From: Clostridia bacterium
Lineage (GTDB): Bacteria; Bacillota_A; Clostridia; Christensenellales; Borkfalkiaceae
NCBI GenBank assembly: GCA_017621955.1
Contig: JAGASB010000252.1
Coordinates: forward strand, 1-25,808
Reading direction: 5' to 3'
DNA length: 25,808 nt
Part shown: one piece after another, positions 7,991-16,715 of the stretch
How positions within the stretch are numbered: the first letter of the stretch is position 1
Layout of the letters: every line of letters starts with the position of its first letter
Position numbers and translations under genes: made by a program
The notes under the pieces: generated by a model
The model's input: the letters and a program-made list of their open reading frames with translations, nothing else
What the model was told of the DNA's origin: nothing
Database searches by the model: none

Positions 7991-8455
7991 ATGAAAGTAA
8001 AATCAAACGAAGAAATTCAGGCCTTTTGTCAGAACGTGGCAACTCCGCTTGGTGTAACCGTTGCCGAAGTTGAGTTTAAGCAAGGCAAGAATCCCGAACT
8101 TACTATTTTTATAGATAAAGACGGTGGAATTGACCTTGACACTTGTGAACTATTTCACCGTGCAATCGATCAACCGCTTGATGAGTTTGACCCAACTTTC
8201 GGTCAGCCGTATAGACTAAACGTTTCAAGCCTAGGTATAGACCGACCGTTTAAGAGTGAAAAAGACTTTAATTCACACATAGGTCAGCGTGTTGAAGTTA
8301 AACTTAATACGTCGATTAAAGGCAAAAAGTTTTATGATGGAATTTTAGTTGACTACGACGGTAAGACAATAAAACTTAGGGTAAACGATAAAGATACTTT
8401 TACAATCGACCTAAAAAACACTATCAAAGTAAATGAGTATATTGACTTTGAGTAG
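7991..8455 (+). CDS. rimP: Ribosome maturation factor RimP
   Basis: Assembly factor of the 30S subunit. The 154-residue protein has the family's usual length and both halves: the N-terminal alpha/beta domain with GGIDLDTCELFHRAIDQPLD and YRLNVSSLGIDRPF, and a C-terminal SH3-like barrel from about residue 90 (GQRVEVKL ... FYDGILVDYDGKTIKLRV). AAGGAG (7981-7986) sits four bases before the ATG. It is the first gene of the operon, the usual place in Bacillota, directly before nusA. Confidence 0.95.
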   Translation: MKVKSNEEIQAFCQNVATPLGVTVAEVEFKQGKNPELTIFIDKDGGIDLDTCELFHRAIDQPLDEFDPTFGQPYRLNVSSLGIDRPFKSEKDFNSHIGQRVEVKLNTSIKGKKFYDGILVDYDGKTIKLRVNDKDTFTIDLKNTIKVNEYIDFE

Positions 8456-8507
8456 GATTGATTAAACAAATTAAAAAATTTAAATTAAACATAAAGACAA
8501 TTTAATG

Positions 8508-8513
8508 AAGGAG
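8508..8513 (+). promoter_or_regulatory. Ribosome binding site fixing the nusA start
   Basis: AAGGAG six bases before ATG 8520. The earlier in-frame ATG at 8505 abuts this site and cannot be its start. Confidence 0.8.
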
Positions 8514-8519
8514 AGAACA

Positions 8520-9605
8520 ATGATTAACCAAGATTTCTTTTTAGCTCTTGAAGAACTTGAAAGGCAAAAAGGCATTTCGTCCGAAGAATTTATATCAGCG
8601 CTTGAAAATGCGCTTGCAATCGCATACAAAAAACATTCGGGCATAGCAAGTGGAATTGAAGTAAGACTTAACGCCGAAAAAAAGGCGATTAAGATTTACA
8701 GTATTCGCACTGTTGTTGAAGAAGTAGTTGATTCTGAAAAGGAAATATCACTAGAAGAAGCGCAAGAAATTAAAAAGTCATATAAAGTAGGCGACGTTGT
8801 GAGCGTGGAAATTCAGTCTAAAAACTTTGGCAGAATTGCGGCGCAAACGGCAAAGCAAGTATTACTTCAAAAGCTTCGTGAAATAGAACACGCAAACACC
8901 GTAAACGAATTTGAAGACAAAGAAGGCGAACTTATGGCTTGTACTGTACGTCGTATTGAAGACGGAAACGTTTACGTTGAAATCGGTGGCAATCAAATTG
9001 AAGGCGTGCTTATGCCAAGAGACCAAGTTCCTGGTGAAAAGTACGAACTTAACCAAAAAATTAACGTTTACGTTAAGCGTGTTAAAAATAGCGGTCGTCT
9101 TGCACAAATCGTCGTTTCAAGGACGGCTAACGGCTTAGTTAAACGTTTATTTGAAAACGAAGTTCCTGAAATTAAACAGGGCGTAGTTATCGTTAAGGGC
9201 GTTGCAAGAGACCCGGGTCAACGTACAAAGATAGCAATTTATAGCGAAGACCCCACCGTTGACGCAGTTGGCGCTTGCGTAGGTAATAAAGGCGCAAGGG
9301 TAAACGCAATAGTAAATGAACTTGGCGGCGAAAAAATCGACATTATTCCGTGGAGTGAAAATCCGCTTGAATACATTTCTAGCGCACTTTCACCTGCACG
9401 AGTAATCAAAGTAGTTCAAACGGGCGACGACTCAGCAATGGCAGTAGTTCCCGATGATAAACTTTCACTTGCAATCGGTAGAAGTGGTCAAAACGCAAGG
9501 CTTGCAGTTCGTCTTACCGGTTGGAAGATAGACGTTAAAAGTGAAAGTGTTGCGATAAACGAACTTGGCGAACAAGCGTCGATAGCAGAAGAAACTGCCG
9601 AATAA
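8520..9605 (+). CDS. nusA: Transcription termination/antitermination factor NusA
   Basis: RNA polymerase-binding factor that promotes pausing and intrinsic termination. From ATG 8520 it is 361 residues, the short Gram-positive form without the C-terminal acidic repeats of E. coli NusA. Domains in order: N-terminal RNAP-binding domain (1-130), S1 domain (about 135-200), KH1 with GNKG (255-258) and KH2 with GRSG (320-323). The segment VARDPGQRTKIAIYS (228-242) is diagnostic. A 64-base AT-rich gap without a terminator separates it from rimP. Its product may act on the hairpin at 7948-7978 in its own operon leader. Confidence 0.97.
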   Translation: MINQDFFLALEELERQKGISSEEFISALENALAIAYKKHSGIASGIEVRLNAEKKAIKIYSIRTVVEEVVDSEKEISLEEAQEIKKSYKVGDVVSVEIQSKNFGRIAAQTAKQVLLQKLREIEHANTVNEFEDKEGELMACTVRRIEDGNVYVEIGGNQIEGVLMPRDQVPGEKYELNQKINVYVKRVKNSGRLAQIVVSRTANGLVKRLFENEVPEIKQGVVIVKGVARDPGQRTKIAIYSEDPTVDAVGACVGNKGARVNAIVNELGGEKIDIIPWSENPLEYISSALSPARVIKVVQTGDDSAMAVVPDDKLSLAIGRSGQNARLAVRLTGWKIDVKSESVAINELGEQASIAEETAE

Positions 9606-9608
9606 GTT

Positions 9609-9869
9609 ATGGAAAAAAAGATACCGATGCGCACTTGTATTGCGTGCAGAACAAGTAAGCCTAAAAAGGAACTTATAAGAGTTGTAAAGTCGGGTGAAGA
9701 AATTAAACTTGATTTTACGGGCAAACTCAATGGTAGGGGCGCTTACGTTTGCAATGATAAAGAGTGTGTTGAAAAAATAAAAAAGCAAAAACTTTTAAAC
9801 CGTGCGTTTTCCTGTCAGGTTTCTGACGCTGTGTACGACGGTATAATGGAGGATTTTCTTGGAAAATAA
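9609..9869 (+). CDS. rnpM: RnpM/YlxR (DUF448) RNA-binding protein
   Basis: Small basic protein always found next to nusA in Bacillota. In B. subtilis, YlxR was renamed RnpM for modulating RNase P activity. The 86-residue protein has the family signature MRTCIACR near the start, LDFTGKLNGRGAYVC in the middle and a CVEK helix after it; the cysteines at C-I-A-C are typical. It starts three bases after the nusA stop and lacks a clear ribosome site, so it probably depends on translational coupling; the ATG for Met7 is an alternative start. Confidence 0.93.
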   Translation: MEKKIPMRTCIACRTSKPKKELIRVVKSGEEIKLDFTGKLNGRGAYVCNDKECVEKIKKQKLLNRAFSCQVSDAVYDGIMEDFLGK

Positions 9870-10173
9870 AAGCAAGGCGGAAACTTTCATCGGTTTTGCA
9901 ATGCGTGCACGAAAATACCGCATAGGTGTAAACGCTGTTGGCACGTTAAAAAAGGTTAATCTTATAATAATATGCCAAACGGCAAGTGAAAACACTGTAA
10001 AAGATGCGTTGAAACTTGCAAATAAATTTCACTGCACGGCAATATTGACCAAGCAAAAAACACTTGAAGAAATAACGCATAGGGAAAACGCAAAGGTTAT
10101 GGCGATAACGGACAGTGCGCTATCCAAAGCGATTTTAGACAATTCCAAAGAGGATTTTATAGCAAGAAATTAG
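9859..10173 (+). CDS. ylxQ: L7Ae-family ribosomal-like protein YlxQ
   Basis: Member of the L7Ae/L30e/S12e/Gadd45 fold, an RNA-binding family recognising kink-turns. The 104-residue protein has the expected alpha-beta-alpha sandwich pattern, with [16 protein letters not shown] near the start and [15 protein letters not shown]. It begins at TTG 9859, set by GGAGG at 9848-9852 six bases before it, and overlaps the end of rnpM by 11 bases. Its cellular role is not well established, though it is conserved between nusA/rnpM and infB. Confidence 0.9.
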   Translation: MENKSKAETFIGFAMRARKYRIGVNAVGTLKKVNLIIICQTASENTVKDALKLANKFHCTAILTKQKTLEEITHRENAKVMAITDSALSKAILDNSKEDFIARN

Positions 10174-10183
10174 GAGTATTGAA

Positions 10184-12787
10184 ATGGCTGAAAATAAAGG
10201 AATGCACATTGAAAATTTAAAACAGGCGGGCGAACTTTTAAAAAGCGGAAAACTTGACGAACTTGTAAAAGGTATGGGCAAGTTTGAATCCGAAGTTAAG
10301 GGGATTAAAAGCACGCTTGCGGAAAAATTAAAGGCTCTTGAAGTAGCAAGAAAGGAAAAAGAAGTAGCCGAAGAGGTAAAGGCGGAGGAAGTTGCGCAAG
10401 TTAAACCCGTAGAAAAACCCGCTAAACCCCAACCGGTAAAAGAAGAAGTAAAATCCGAAAAGGTTACGGAAAAAGAACAAGCACCCGTGCAAAAACCCGA
10501 TGAGAAAAAGGCTGAAAAGACACTTAAAGTTGAAGAAAAGGTGCAAGTTGTTGAAGAGAAAAAGGAAGAAGTGCCCGCTCAATTCGTAGCGCCTGAACGT
10601 CCGTCGTTCATCGTTCGTCGTGAAGGACCTATTAAGCGTCCCGAGAAAAAGATAGAAGAAAGACGTCCAAGGGCAGAATTTAGACCGGGTGAAAGACCTC
10701 AAAGAAATGAAGGATTTAATAAACCGCAAGGTCAAGGTTCATTCAGCCGTGGACCTAAACCTGACGGTGCAAAGCCTGCATTTAATAAAAAACCGCAACC
10801 TAGCACGTTTATTGCTCCACCTATCGTTCAAAAAGACGATAAGAGAAATTTTGGTAATAAGAAGAAAGGTGGCGAAAAGAATTACGAAGAAAAGCATACG
10901 CTCAATAAGCGTGCGCTTATCAAAAATCAAGTTGATATTGATGACTTTGACGAAAATAAGAGCGGATACAGAAAGTTCCGTCCCGTTAAAAAGGCTAAGG
11001 AAAAATCCGAAGTAAACGTTATCAAGATTGAAAAGGCAGTTATCAACACTGAAATTATACCACTTAAAGTATTGAGTGAAAAAATAGGTATAACCGCAGC
11101 GGAAATAACCAAAAGGTTATTTAAGGAAGGTATTATGAAGACGATAAACGACTCTATCGACTTTGATACCGCAGCATTTATTGCCGACGACCTTGGCATA
11201 GAACTTGAACTTAAACTTGATAAGACGGCAGAAGACGTTCTATCAGAAGGTTTTGAAGGTGCAGAAGATGATGCTGCAAGCCTTGTTAAACGTCCTCCCG
11301 TCGTAACGGTTATGGGACACGTTGACCACGGTAAAACTTCTATACTTGACCGTATTAGAAAAACAAACGTTACTGCCGGTGAAGCAGGTGGTATAACTCA
11401 ACACATAGGTGCATATCAAGTAACGGCAGGCGGTGAAGTTATAACGTTCTTAGATACTCCTGGTCACGCAGCGTTTACGGCAATGCGTGCTCGTGGTGCG
11501 CAAGCAACTGACATTGCAATCTTAGTTGTTGCTGCTGACGACGGCATAATGCCCCAAACTGTTGAAGCAATCAATCACGCAAAGGCGGCGGACGTACCTA
11601 TCCTAGTTGCAATCAACAAGATAGATAAACCCGAAGCGAATATAGATAGAATTAAAACCCAACTTACCGAACACGGACTTCTTCCGGAAGAATGGGGTGG
11701 GGATGCGATACTTTGTCCCGTTTCTGCAAAAACGGGTGAAGGGTTTGACAACCTTTTAGAAAATATTAACCTTATCGCAGAAATTAAAGATTTAAAAGCC
11801 AACCCCAACAGAAAGGCGAAAGGCGTTGTTATCGAAGCGAAACTTGACCAAAGCAAAGGTCCGATTGCAACCATACTTGTTCAAAACGGTACGTTAAAAG
11901 TTGGTGAAAGCGTTATCGTAGGTACTGTAACGGGTAAAATTAGAGCGATGGTGGACGATAAGGGTAGGCGTGTAACAAGTGCAGGTCCGTCTATGCCTGT
12001 TTCTATTATGGGTCTTGACGACGTTCCTAACGCAGGCGATATTCTATACGCTGTTGAACACGAAAAACTTGCTAAACTTGTAGCAGAAGAAAGACAGAAC
12101 AAAGAAAAAGAAAATATGCTTAAAGCCGCAAGCAAGGTTACGCTTGACGACGTATTTAATAGGATTGCCGAAGGCGAAATGAAGATTCTTCCCTTAATCG
12201 TTAAGGCAGACGTTCAAGGTTCTGTTGAAGCGGTTAAACAATCATTAGAAAAACTTTCTAACGCGGAAGTTAAGGTCAACGTTATACACGCAGCGGCAGG
12301 TGCAATTAAAGAATCGGATATAATGCTTGCAGAATCAAGTAAAGCAATTATAATCGGCTTTAACGTACGTCCCGACTCGAACGCAAAACAAATTGCAGAA
12401 AGAAGCGGTGTAGATATTAAACTTTATAGAATTATTTACGAAGCGATTGAAGACGTTGAAATGGCGCTTAAAGGTATGCTTGCACCCAAGTTTAAAGAAA
12501 TTTATATGGGTAAAGCAGAAGTTCGTGAAGTGTTCAAGATTTCAGGTGTCGGTCAAGTTGCAGGTTGCTATGTAACCGAAGGTAAGATAATTAGAAGTGG
12601 TAAACTTCGTATTTACCGTGATGACGTAATGATTTGTGAAGGTAACGTATTGCAGTTAAAGCGCTTTAAGGACGACGTAAAAGAAGTTGCTCAAGGCTTT
12701 GAATGTGGTATGAGTATCGAAAAGTTCAACGACATCAAGATTGGCGACTTTATTGAAAGTTATCAAGTAGAGGAAAATAAAGATTAA
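10184..12787 (+). CDS. infB: Translation initiation factor IF-2
   Basis: GTPase that delivers initiator tRNA to the 30S subunit and promotes subunit joining. The 867-residue protein has a long charged Lys/Glu/Pro/Gln-rich N-terminal region (about 1-275), one IF2_N-type small domain (about 288-345), then the GTPase domain: GHVDHGKT (378-385, P-loop), DTPGH (424-428), NKID (478-481) and VSAK. Beta-barrel domain II, domain III and the C-terminal fMet-tRNA-binding barrel follow. AGGAG (10172-10176) lies seven bases before the ATG. Its very N-terminus ([14 protein letters not shown]) does not look like the usual IF2_N start of Bacillus IF-2, so the N-domain is shifted inward or has been replaced. 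Confidence 0.97.
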   Translation: MAENKGMHIENLKQAGELLKSGKLDELVKGMGKFESEVKGIKSTLAEKLKALEVARKEKEVAEEVKAEEVAQVKPVEKPAKPQPVKEEVKSEKVTEKEQAPVQKPDEKKAEKTLKVEEKVQVVEEKKEEVPAQFVAPERPSFIVRREGPIKRPEKKIEERRPRAEFRPGERPQRNEGFNKPQGQGSFSRGPKPDGAKPAFNKKPQPSTFIAPPIVQKDDKRNFGNKKKGGEKNYEEKHTLNKRALIKNQVDIDDFDENKSGYRKFRPVKKAKEKSEVNVIKIEKAVINTEIIPLKVLSEKIGITAAEITKRLFKEGIMKTINDSIDFDTAAFIADDLGIELELKLDKTAEDVLSEGFEGAEDDAASLVKRPPVVTVMGHVDHGKTSILDRIRKTNVTAGEAGGITQHIGAYQVTAGGEVITFLDTPGHAAFTAMRARGAQATDIAILVVAADDGIMPQTVEAINHAKAADVPILVAINKIDKPEANIDRIKTQLTEHGLLPEEWGGDAILCPVSAKTGEGFDNLLENINLIAEIKDLKANPNRKAKGVVIEAKLDQSKGPIATILVQNGTLKVGESVIVGTVTGKIRAMVDDKGRRVTSAGPSMPVSIMGLDDVPNAGDILYAVEHEKLAKLVAEERQNKEKENMLKAASKVTLDDVFNRIAEGEMKILPLIVKADVQGSVEAVKQSLEKLSNAEVKVNVIHAAAGAIKESDIMLAESSKAIIIGFNVRPDSNAKQIAERSGVDIKLYRIIYEAIEDVEMALKGMLAPKFKEIYMGKAEVREVFKISGVGQVAGCYVTEGKIIRSGKLRIYRDDVMICEGNVLQLKRFKDDVKEVAQGFECGMSIEKFNDIKIGDFIESYQVEENKD

Positions 12788-13161
12788 TGAAAAGAAGAAA
12801 CAGCGGTGTAAGCCGTAACGATAGGCTTAACGGCGAATTTCAAAAAGAAATATACGAGATAATATCAAGAAAACTTAAAAATCCACTTGTAACCGAAATG
12901 TTTTCGGTGTTAAGGGTGGATAGTAGTCGTGATTTATCGTATGCAAAAGTGTATATAAGCGTGTATTCAAAAGACGAATTTAAGCGTCAACAAACATTTA
13001 AAGCAATCGAAGCGGATGCGAAAAAAATCCGCTTTGAACTTGCTAAGGTGATACGAGCACGCACTGTTCCCGAACTTAAATTTATACTTGACGATAGTAT
13101 GGAGTACGGGGATAAAATGGAAAAATTATTCAAAAGCATAAATGAAGGTGAGAATAAGTGA
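12787..13161 (+). CDS. rbfA: Ribosome-binding factor A
   Basis: Cold-shock 30S maturation factor with a KH-like fold that acts near helix 1 of 16S rRNA. The 124-residue protein matches the family throughout: basic N-terminus, NDRLNGEFQKEIYEIISRKL, then RVDSSRDLSYAKVYISV and the C-terminal RTVPELKFILDDSMEYG. The start ATG overlaps the infB stop by one base (TAATG), so translation is coupled. Confidence 0.95.
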   Translation: MKRRNSGVSRNDRLNGEFQKEIYEIISRKLKNPLVTEMFSVLRVDSSRDLSYAKVYISVYSKDEFKRQQTFKAIEADAKKIRFELAKVIRARTVPELKFILDDSMEYGDKMEKLFKSINEGENK

Positions 13162-14108
13162 ATATAAAAGACCTTGCAGAAAAACTCTTAAAGGAAACAA
13201 GCGTTGCTCTCTTTTGCCATATTAGACCCGACGGGGATACGTTGGGCTCTGCTCTTGCACTTAAAAAAGCGCTTGACGCACTTAATATAAAGGCAAACGT
13301 TTTTTGTAACGACCAAGTTCCTTCAAGGTTTTTCTTTTTAAAAGAAGCATCGCTTGTTAAAACGGAACTTGACGGAGAATACTCGGCATTTGTTGCAATC
13401 GACTGTGCCGATATTTCAAGGTTAGGTTGTTTTGGCGATGCGTTTTCAAGACACAAAAACACTTATTCAATCGACCACCATATTTCTAACACACGGTATG
13501 CAAAAAACAATTACGTTGTTGATAATTCAAGTAATTGTGAAAACATATTAGACTTAATTTGTGTACTTAACGCCCCTATTAGTAAAGAGATAGCAAATCT
13601 TCTTGCTATGGGCATTATGACAGATACAGGCAATTTTAGGCATAAAAGCGTTACTGAAAAAACTTTTGCTAGCGCAAGCGTTTTGGTTGAAAATGGTGCT
13701 GATATAAACACCATTTACTATAATATGTTTTCTAAACAAAGTAAGGCTCGTGCAAAACTTTTTGGTCTAGTTATGTCTAAAATTAGATATATGCTATTAG
13801 ACCGTTTTGCCATCGCCACCGTCCGTTTAGAAGATTTAGAACTTACGGGCGCTAAGCAAGACGAAACCGAAGGTTTTATCGACTTCGTTATGGGTATAGA
13901 CGGCGTTGAAATTGGTGCTTGCGTTATGGAAATTGCTAAAAATAAATATAAAATAAGTTTCCGTTCAAAAGGTGTTGACGTGAATTCAGTCGCATCAATG
14001 TTCGGTGGTGGTGGGCATACGCTTGCAAGCGGTTGCCAAATATTTGGTGAATACGAAGAAGTCATTGATAAAATCCGTTTTGCTGTGGATAGACATCTTG
14101 TGGATTAG
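13158..14108 (+). CDS. nrnA: DHH-family bifunctional oligoribonuclease/PAP phosphatase (NrnA)
   Basis: Degrades nano-RNAs and probably dephosphorylates pAp, in the cytoplasm with Mn2+. The 316-residue protein has the DHH domain motifs CHIRPDGDT (His21, Asp25, Asp27), IDCAD (Asp82), SIDHH (106-108) and MTDTG (Asp156), then a DHHA1 domain with GGGGH (283-287). All expected metal ligands are present. It starts at GTG 13158, which overlaps the rbfA stop by four bases (GTGA), with GAAGGTGAG upstream. Placement between rbfA and truB is the normal Bacillota order. Confidence 0.93.
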   Translation: MNIKDLAEKLLKETSVALFCHIRPDGDTLGSALALKKALDALNIKANVFCNDQVPSRFFFLKEASLVKTELDGEYSAFVAIDCADISRLGCFGDAFSRHKNTYSIDHHISNTRYAKNNYVVDNSSNCENILDLICVLNAPISKEIANLLAMGIMTDTGNFRHKSVTEKTFASASVLVENGADINTIYYNMFSKQSKARAKLFGLVMSKIRYMLLDRFAIATVRLEDLELTGAKQDETEGFIDFVMGIDGVEIGACVMEIAKNKYKISFRSKGVDVNSVASMFGGGGHTLASGCQIFGEYEEVIDKIRFAVDRHLVD

Positions 14109-14111
14109 ACT

Positions 14112-14960
14112 ATGAAAGGATTTATAAATTTAATTAAGCCAAGTGGTATGAGTTCGGCTTATGCCGTTGGTAAAGTTAAGAAAAAACTCAATAGTCCGTG
14201 TGGACATATGGGCACGCTTGACCCTATGGCAGAAGGTGTTCTTCCCGTAGGTATAGGCAAAACGTCAAGGCTATTTCAGTATCTATTAGATAAGGAAAAA
14301 ACTTACGTTGCAAGGTTTATTTTTGGATATACGACCGATACGCTTGACGTTACGGGAACTGTAACAGAAAGAACTGACGTTGTTCCCGATATAAATATAA
14401 TTCAATCGGTGCTAGGCGATTTTATAGGTGAAATAGACCAAATTCCGCCCAAGTACTCTGCTAAGTGCATTGACGGGAAGCGTGGTTATGAACTTGCAAG
14501 AAAGGGCGTTGATTTTGAACTTGCACCTAAAAAAGTAACAATACTTGACCTTGTTTGTTTGGGTAAAACGGGGGAAAACGAATATGAGTTTGTCATTAAA
14601 TGTAAAGGTGGAACTTATATTCGTTCGCTTGCGCGTGATATTGCTGAAAAATGTGGTTCACTTGGGGTGATGAGTAAACTTAACCGCACCGCTTGTGGTG
14701 TATTCGACTACTCTAATGGTGTAAGCGTGGAAGAATTTATAGCGTGCGACGATGCTACTAAGTATCTTATCCCGCCCGACGATGTAACTAATTTTCCTAT
14801 AATTAGGCTTACGGATAAACAGGCAACGAAAATATTGAACGGAATTTTTGATAAATACGACTTTGAAGACGGTATTTATCGTGTATATAATGAAAATGAA
14901 TTTTGGGGAATAGGCACGGTCAAAGAAAGCGTGCTAAAAATTAACGCATATGTCAGATAA
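14112..14960 (+). CDS. truB: tRNA pseudouridine(55) synthase TruB
   Basis: Makes pseudouridine 55 in the T loop of tRNA. The 282-residue protein contains GHMGTLDPMAEGVLPVGIG with catalytic Asp37, the KTYVARFIFGYTTDTLD strand, PPKYSAKCIDGKRGYELAR and GGTYIRSLARDIA. The C-terminal ~50 residues match the expected small extra domain. It starts three bases after the nrnA stop and has no clear ribosome site, so it is likely coupled. Confidence 0.95.
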   Translation: MKGFINLIKPSGMSSAYAVGKVKKKLNSPCGHMGTLDPMAEGVLPVGIGKTSRLFQYLLDKEKTYVARFIFGYTTDTLDVTGTVTERTDVVPDINIIQSVLGDFIGEIDQIPPKYSAKCIDGKRGYELARKGVDFELAPKKVTILDLVCLGKTGENEYEFVIKCKGGTYIRSLARDIAEKCGSLGVMSKLNRTACGVFDYSNGVSVEEFIACDDATKYLIPPDDVTNFPIIRLTDKQATKILNGIFDKYDFEDGIYRVYNENEFWGIGTVKESVLKINAYVR

Positions 14961-15846
14961 GGTGATTAGTCCTACCGTAATTGCGCTGGGATACTTCGAC
15001 AGCGTACATAGGGGGCATCAAAGGGTAATAGAAGTAGCAAAAAATTATGCAAATGAACACGGACTTACTTTAACCGTATTTACTTTTAAGGGCAACCTAA
15101 AAGCAATGCTTAACGCAGATGGCGATAAGATGGTGTATTTACCCAAAGAGCGTGAAAAAATACTTAAAGATTTAGGTGCAGATGAAGTATATTTTGCACC
15201 CGTGGATTTTTCGTTTTTATCGCTTGGTAAAAAATCTTTTTTAACTAAGATTAACAAAAAATTTGACATTAAGTGTTACGTTAGTGGAAAAGATTACAAG
15301 TTCGGTAAATTTGGACTTGGTACGGTAGAAGATTTAAAGGCTTATTCACAAGAAAAAGGACAAGACTATATAGTTGTTGATACGCTTAATGCGGACGACG
15401 GGAAGATATCTACAACAAGGATAAAAAAACTTTTAACTAATGGCGACGTTAAAAAGGTAAACGAACTTTTAGGTCGTGAATATTCGGTAACGGGTACGGT
15501 TTATAAGGACAGAATGATTGGAGGGGCACTTGGTTTTCCCACTCTTAATATGCGTCTTGACAAGGATAAATTCCGCTTGCAAGACGGTGTGTATTCGGGC
15601 GACGTTGATATCGACGGCAAAAATTATCGTACCATAATCAATTATGGCGACCGCCCAACTTTCAACCTTGTAACAAAACTTATTGAAGCGCACGTCATTG
15701 ACTACGACGGCGATTTATACGATAGAACGCTTACCGTCAACTTCAAAGCACGCATGAGGGACGTTAAAAAGTTTATAGACGCTGAATCATTAAAAGAACA
15801 GCTTGCAATAGATTTGGCGGAGGTAAAGGCGGGTAAGTATGATTAA
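14950..15846 (+). CDS. ribF: Bifunctional riboflavin kinase/FAD synthetase
   Basis: Phosphorylates riboflavin to FMN and adenylylates FMN to FAD. In the 298-residue protein the N-terminal nucleotidyltransferase half has GYFDSVHRGH (14-23), GKDYKFG (113-119) and ISTTR (153-157). The C-terminal riboflavin kinase half has GALGFPTLN (192-200), DGVYSGDV and NYGDRPTF. The usual GNFDGVHxGH motif reads GYFDSVHRGH here, a mild divergence. The ATG lies inside the last codons of truB (11-base overlap). The order truB-ribF is standard; rpsO, which often follows, is absent. Confidence 0.95.
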   Translation: MSDKVISPTVIALGYFDSVHRGHQRVIEVAKNYANEHGLTLTVFTFKGNLKAMLNADGDKMVYLPKEREKILKDLGADEVYFAPVDFSFLSLGKKSFLTKINKKFDIKCYVSGKDYKFGKFGLGTVEDLKAYSQEKGQDYIVVDTLNADDGKISTTRIKKLLTNGDVKKVNELLGREYSVTGTVYKDRMIGGALGFPTLNMRLDKDKFRLQDGVYSGDVDIDGKNYRTIINYGDRPTFNLVTKLIEAHVIDYDGDLYDRTLTVNFKARMRDVKKFIDAESLKEQLAIDLAEVKAGKYD

Positions 15847-16684
15847 ATTTGGACCAAGTGGCAATTCAGTTGCTTTTGCAAGCGCAGGCTTTTCTAAGAG
15901 TGAAGATTCGGCAACGTGGGTAAAAAATTTAGGACTTAATTGTTTTGAATATTCGTTTGGTCGTGGCGTTTCGCTTTCTGATGAACGTGCTTTATCAATA
16001 GGCGAAGCGTTTAGGACGGCAGGCGTTGAGATAAGCGTTCACGCGCCGTACTATATAAACTTTGCAAATCCCGACGATGATATGGCGGAAAAGTCTTATA
16101 ATTACGTTTTGCAGTCTGCTGAAAAGGTAAAACTTATGGGCGGACAAAGGGTAGTTTTTCACCCTGCAAGTCAAGGCAAAATGAAAAGGGAACAAGCAGT
16201 TGAACTTACCATAAAACGCCTTGAAATTCTTCGTGATAAAATATACGAAAACGGACTTGAAAATTTGATATTTTGCCCAGAGACTATGGGTAAACTAGGT
16301 CAAATAGGCACTATTGAAGAAGTAACTTCGTTTTGTAAAATTGATAAAATTTACGTTCCGGCTGTGGACTTCGGGCACGTCAACGCTCGTGAGTTTGGAA
16401 GTTTAAAAACGGAAAAGGATTATCTTGATAGGCTTAGCTTTATGGTAGATGAGTTAGGGTATGAGAAGATGAAAAACTTTCACATACACTTTTCAAAGAT
16501 AGAATATTCTGCCAAGGGTGAAGTAAGACACTTGACGTTTGAAGACGAGCATTATGGTCCTGATTTTGCACCGCTTGCGTCAGCACTTAAAAAACTTAGG
16601 TTAGAGCCGTTTATAATATGCGAATCGGCAGGTACGCAAGATATTGACGCAGTAAAAATGCAAAAAACCTATTGTGATAATTGA
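15839..16684 (+). CDS. Endonuclease IV-like TIM-barrel protein (AP endonuclease family 2)
   Basis: Related to deoxyribonuclease IV (Nfo), which cuts DNA at abasic sites using three zinc ions. The 281-residue protein has Nfo-like length and ligands in order: SVHAPYYIN (His68), FHPAS (His108), CPETMG (Glu148), DFGHVNA (Asp177, His180), FHIHFSK (His215/217), His231 and CESAG (Glu262). The segment where E. coli Nfo has Asp229-x-His231 reads GEVRHL here, so the Asp ligand is apparently missing, unless neighbouring Glu228 replaces it. The HFSKIEYSAKGEVRH stretch points to a separate clostridial subfamily, so the substrate may not be abasic DNA. It overlaps the ribF end by eight bases and is the last gene of the operon. 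Confidence 0.8.
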   Translation: MIKFGPSGNSVAFASAGFSKSEDSATWVKNLGLNCFEYSFGRGVSLSDERALSIGEAFRTAGVEISVHAPYYINFANPDDDMAEKSYNYVLQSAEKVKLMGGQRVVFHPASQGKMKREQAVELTIKRLEILRDKIYENGLENLIFCPETMGKLGQIGTIEEVTSFCKIDKIYVPAVDFGHVNAREFGSLKTEKDYLDRLSFMVDELGYEKMKNFHIHFSKIEYSAKGEVRHLTFEDEHYGPDFAPLASALKKLRLEPFIICESAGTQDIDAVKMQKTYCDN

Positions 16685-16709
16685 CTTATATATAAAATTT
16701 TGGTAAAAT
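16681..16709 (+). promoter_or_regulatory. Promoter of pepP, probably giving a leaderless mRNA
   Basis: TTGACT (16681-16686), 17-base spacer, TAAAAT (16704-16709) with TGG directly before it (extended -10). The -35 box overlaps the stop codon of the endonuclease IV-like gene. A start seven bases after the -10 falls on position 16716, the first base of the pepP GTG codon. Confidence 0.75.
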
Positions 16710-16715
16710 AATAGA

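Noticed and set aside
10328..10735. Minus-strand 135-codon open frame opposite infB
   Set aside because: Phe/Leu-rich translation is the mirror of the Lys/Glu-rich IF-2 linker; no ribosome site, and the plus-strand gene is certain.
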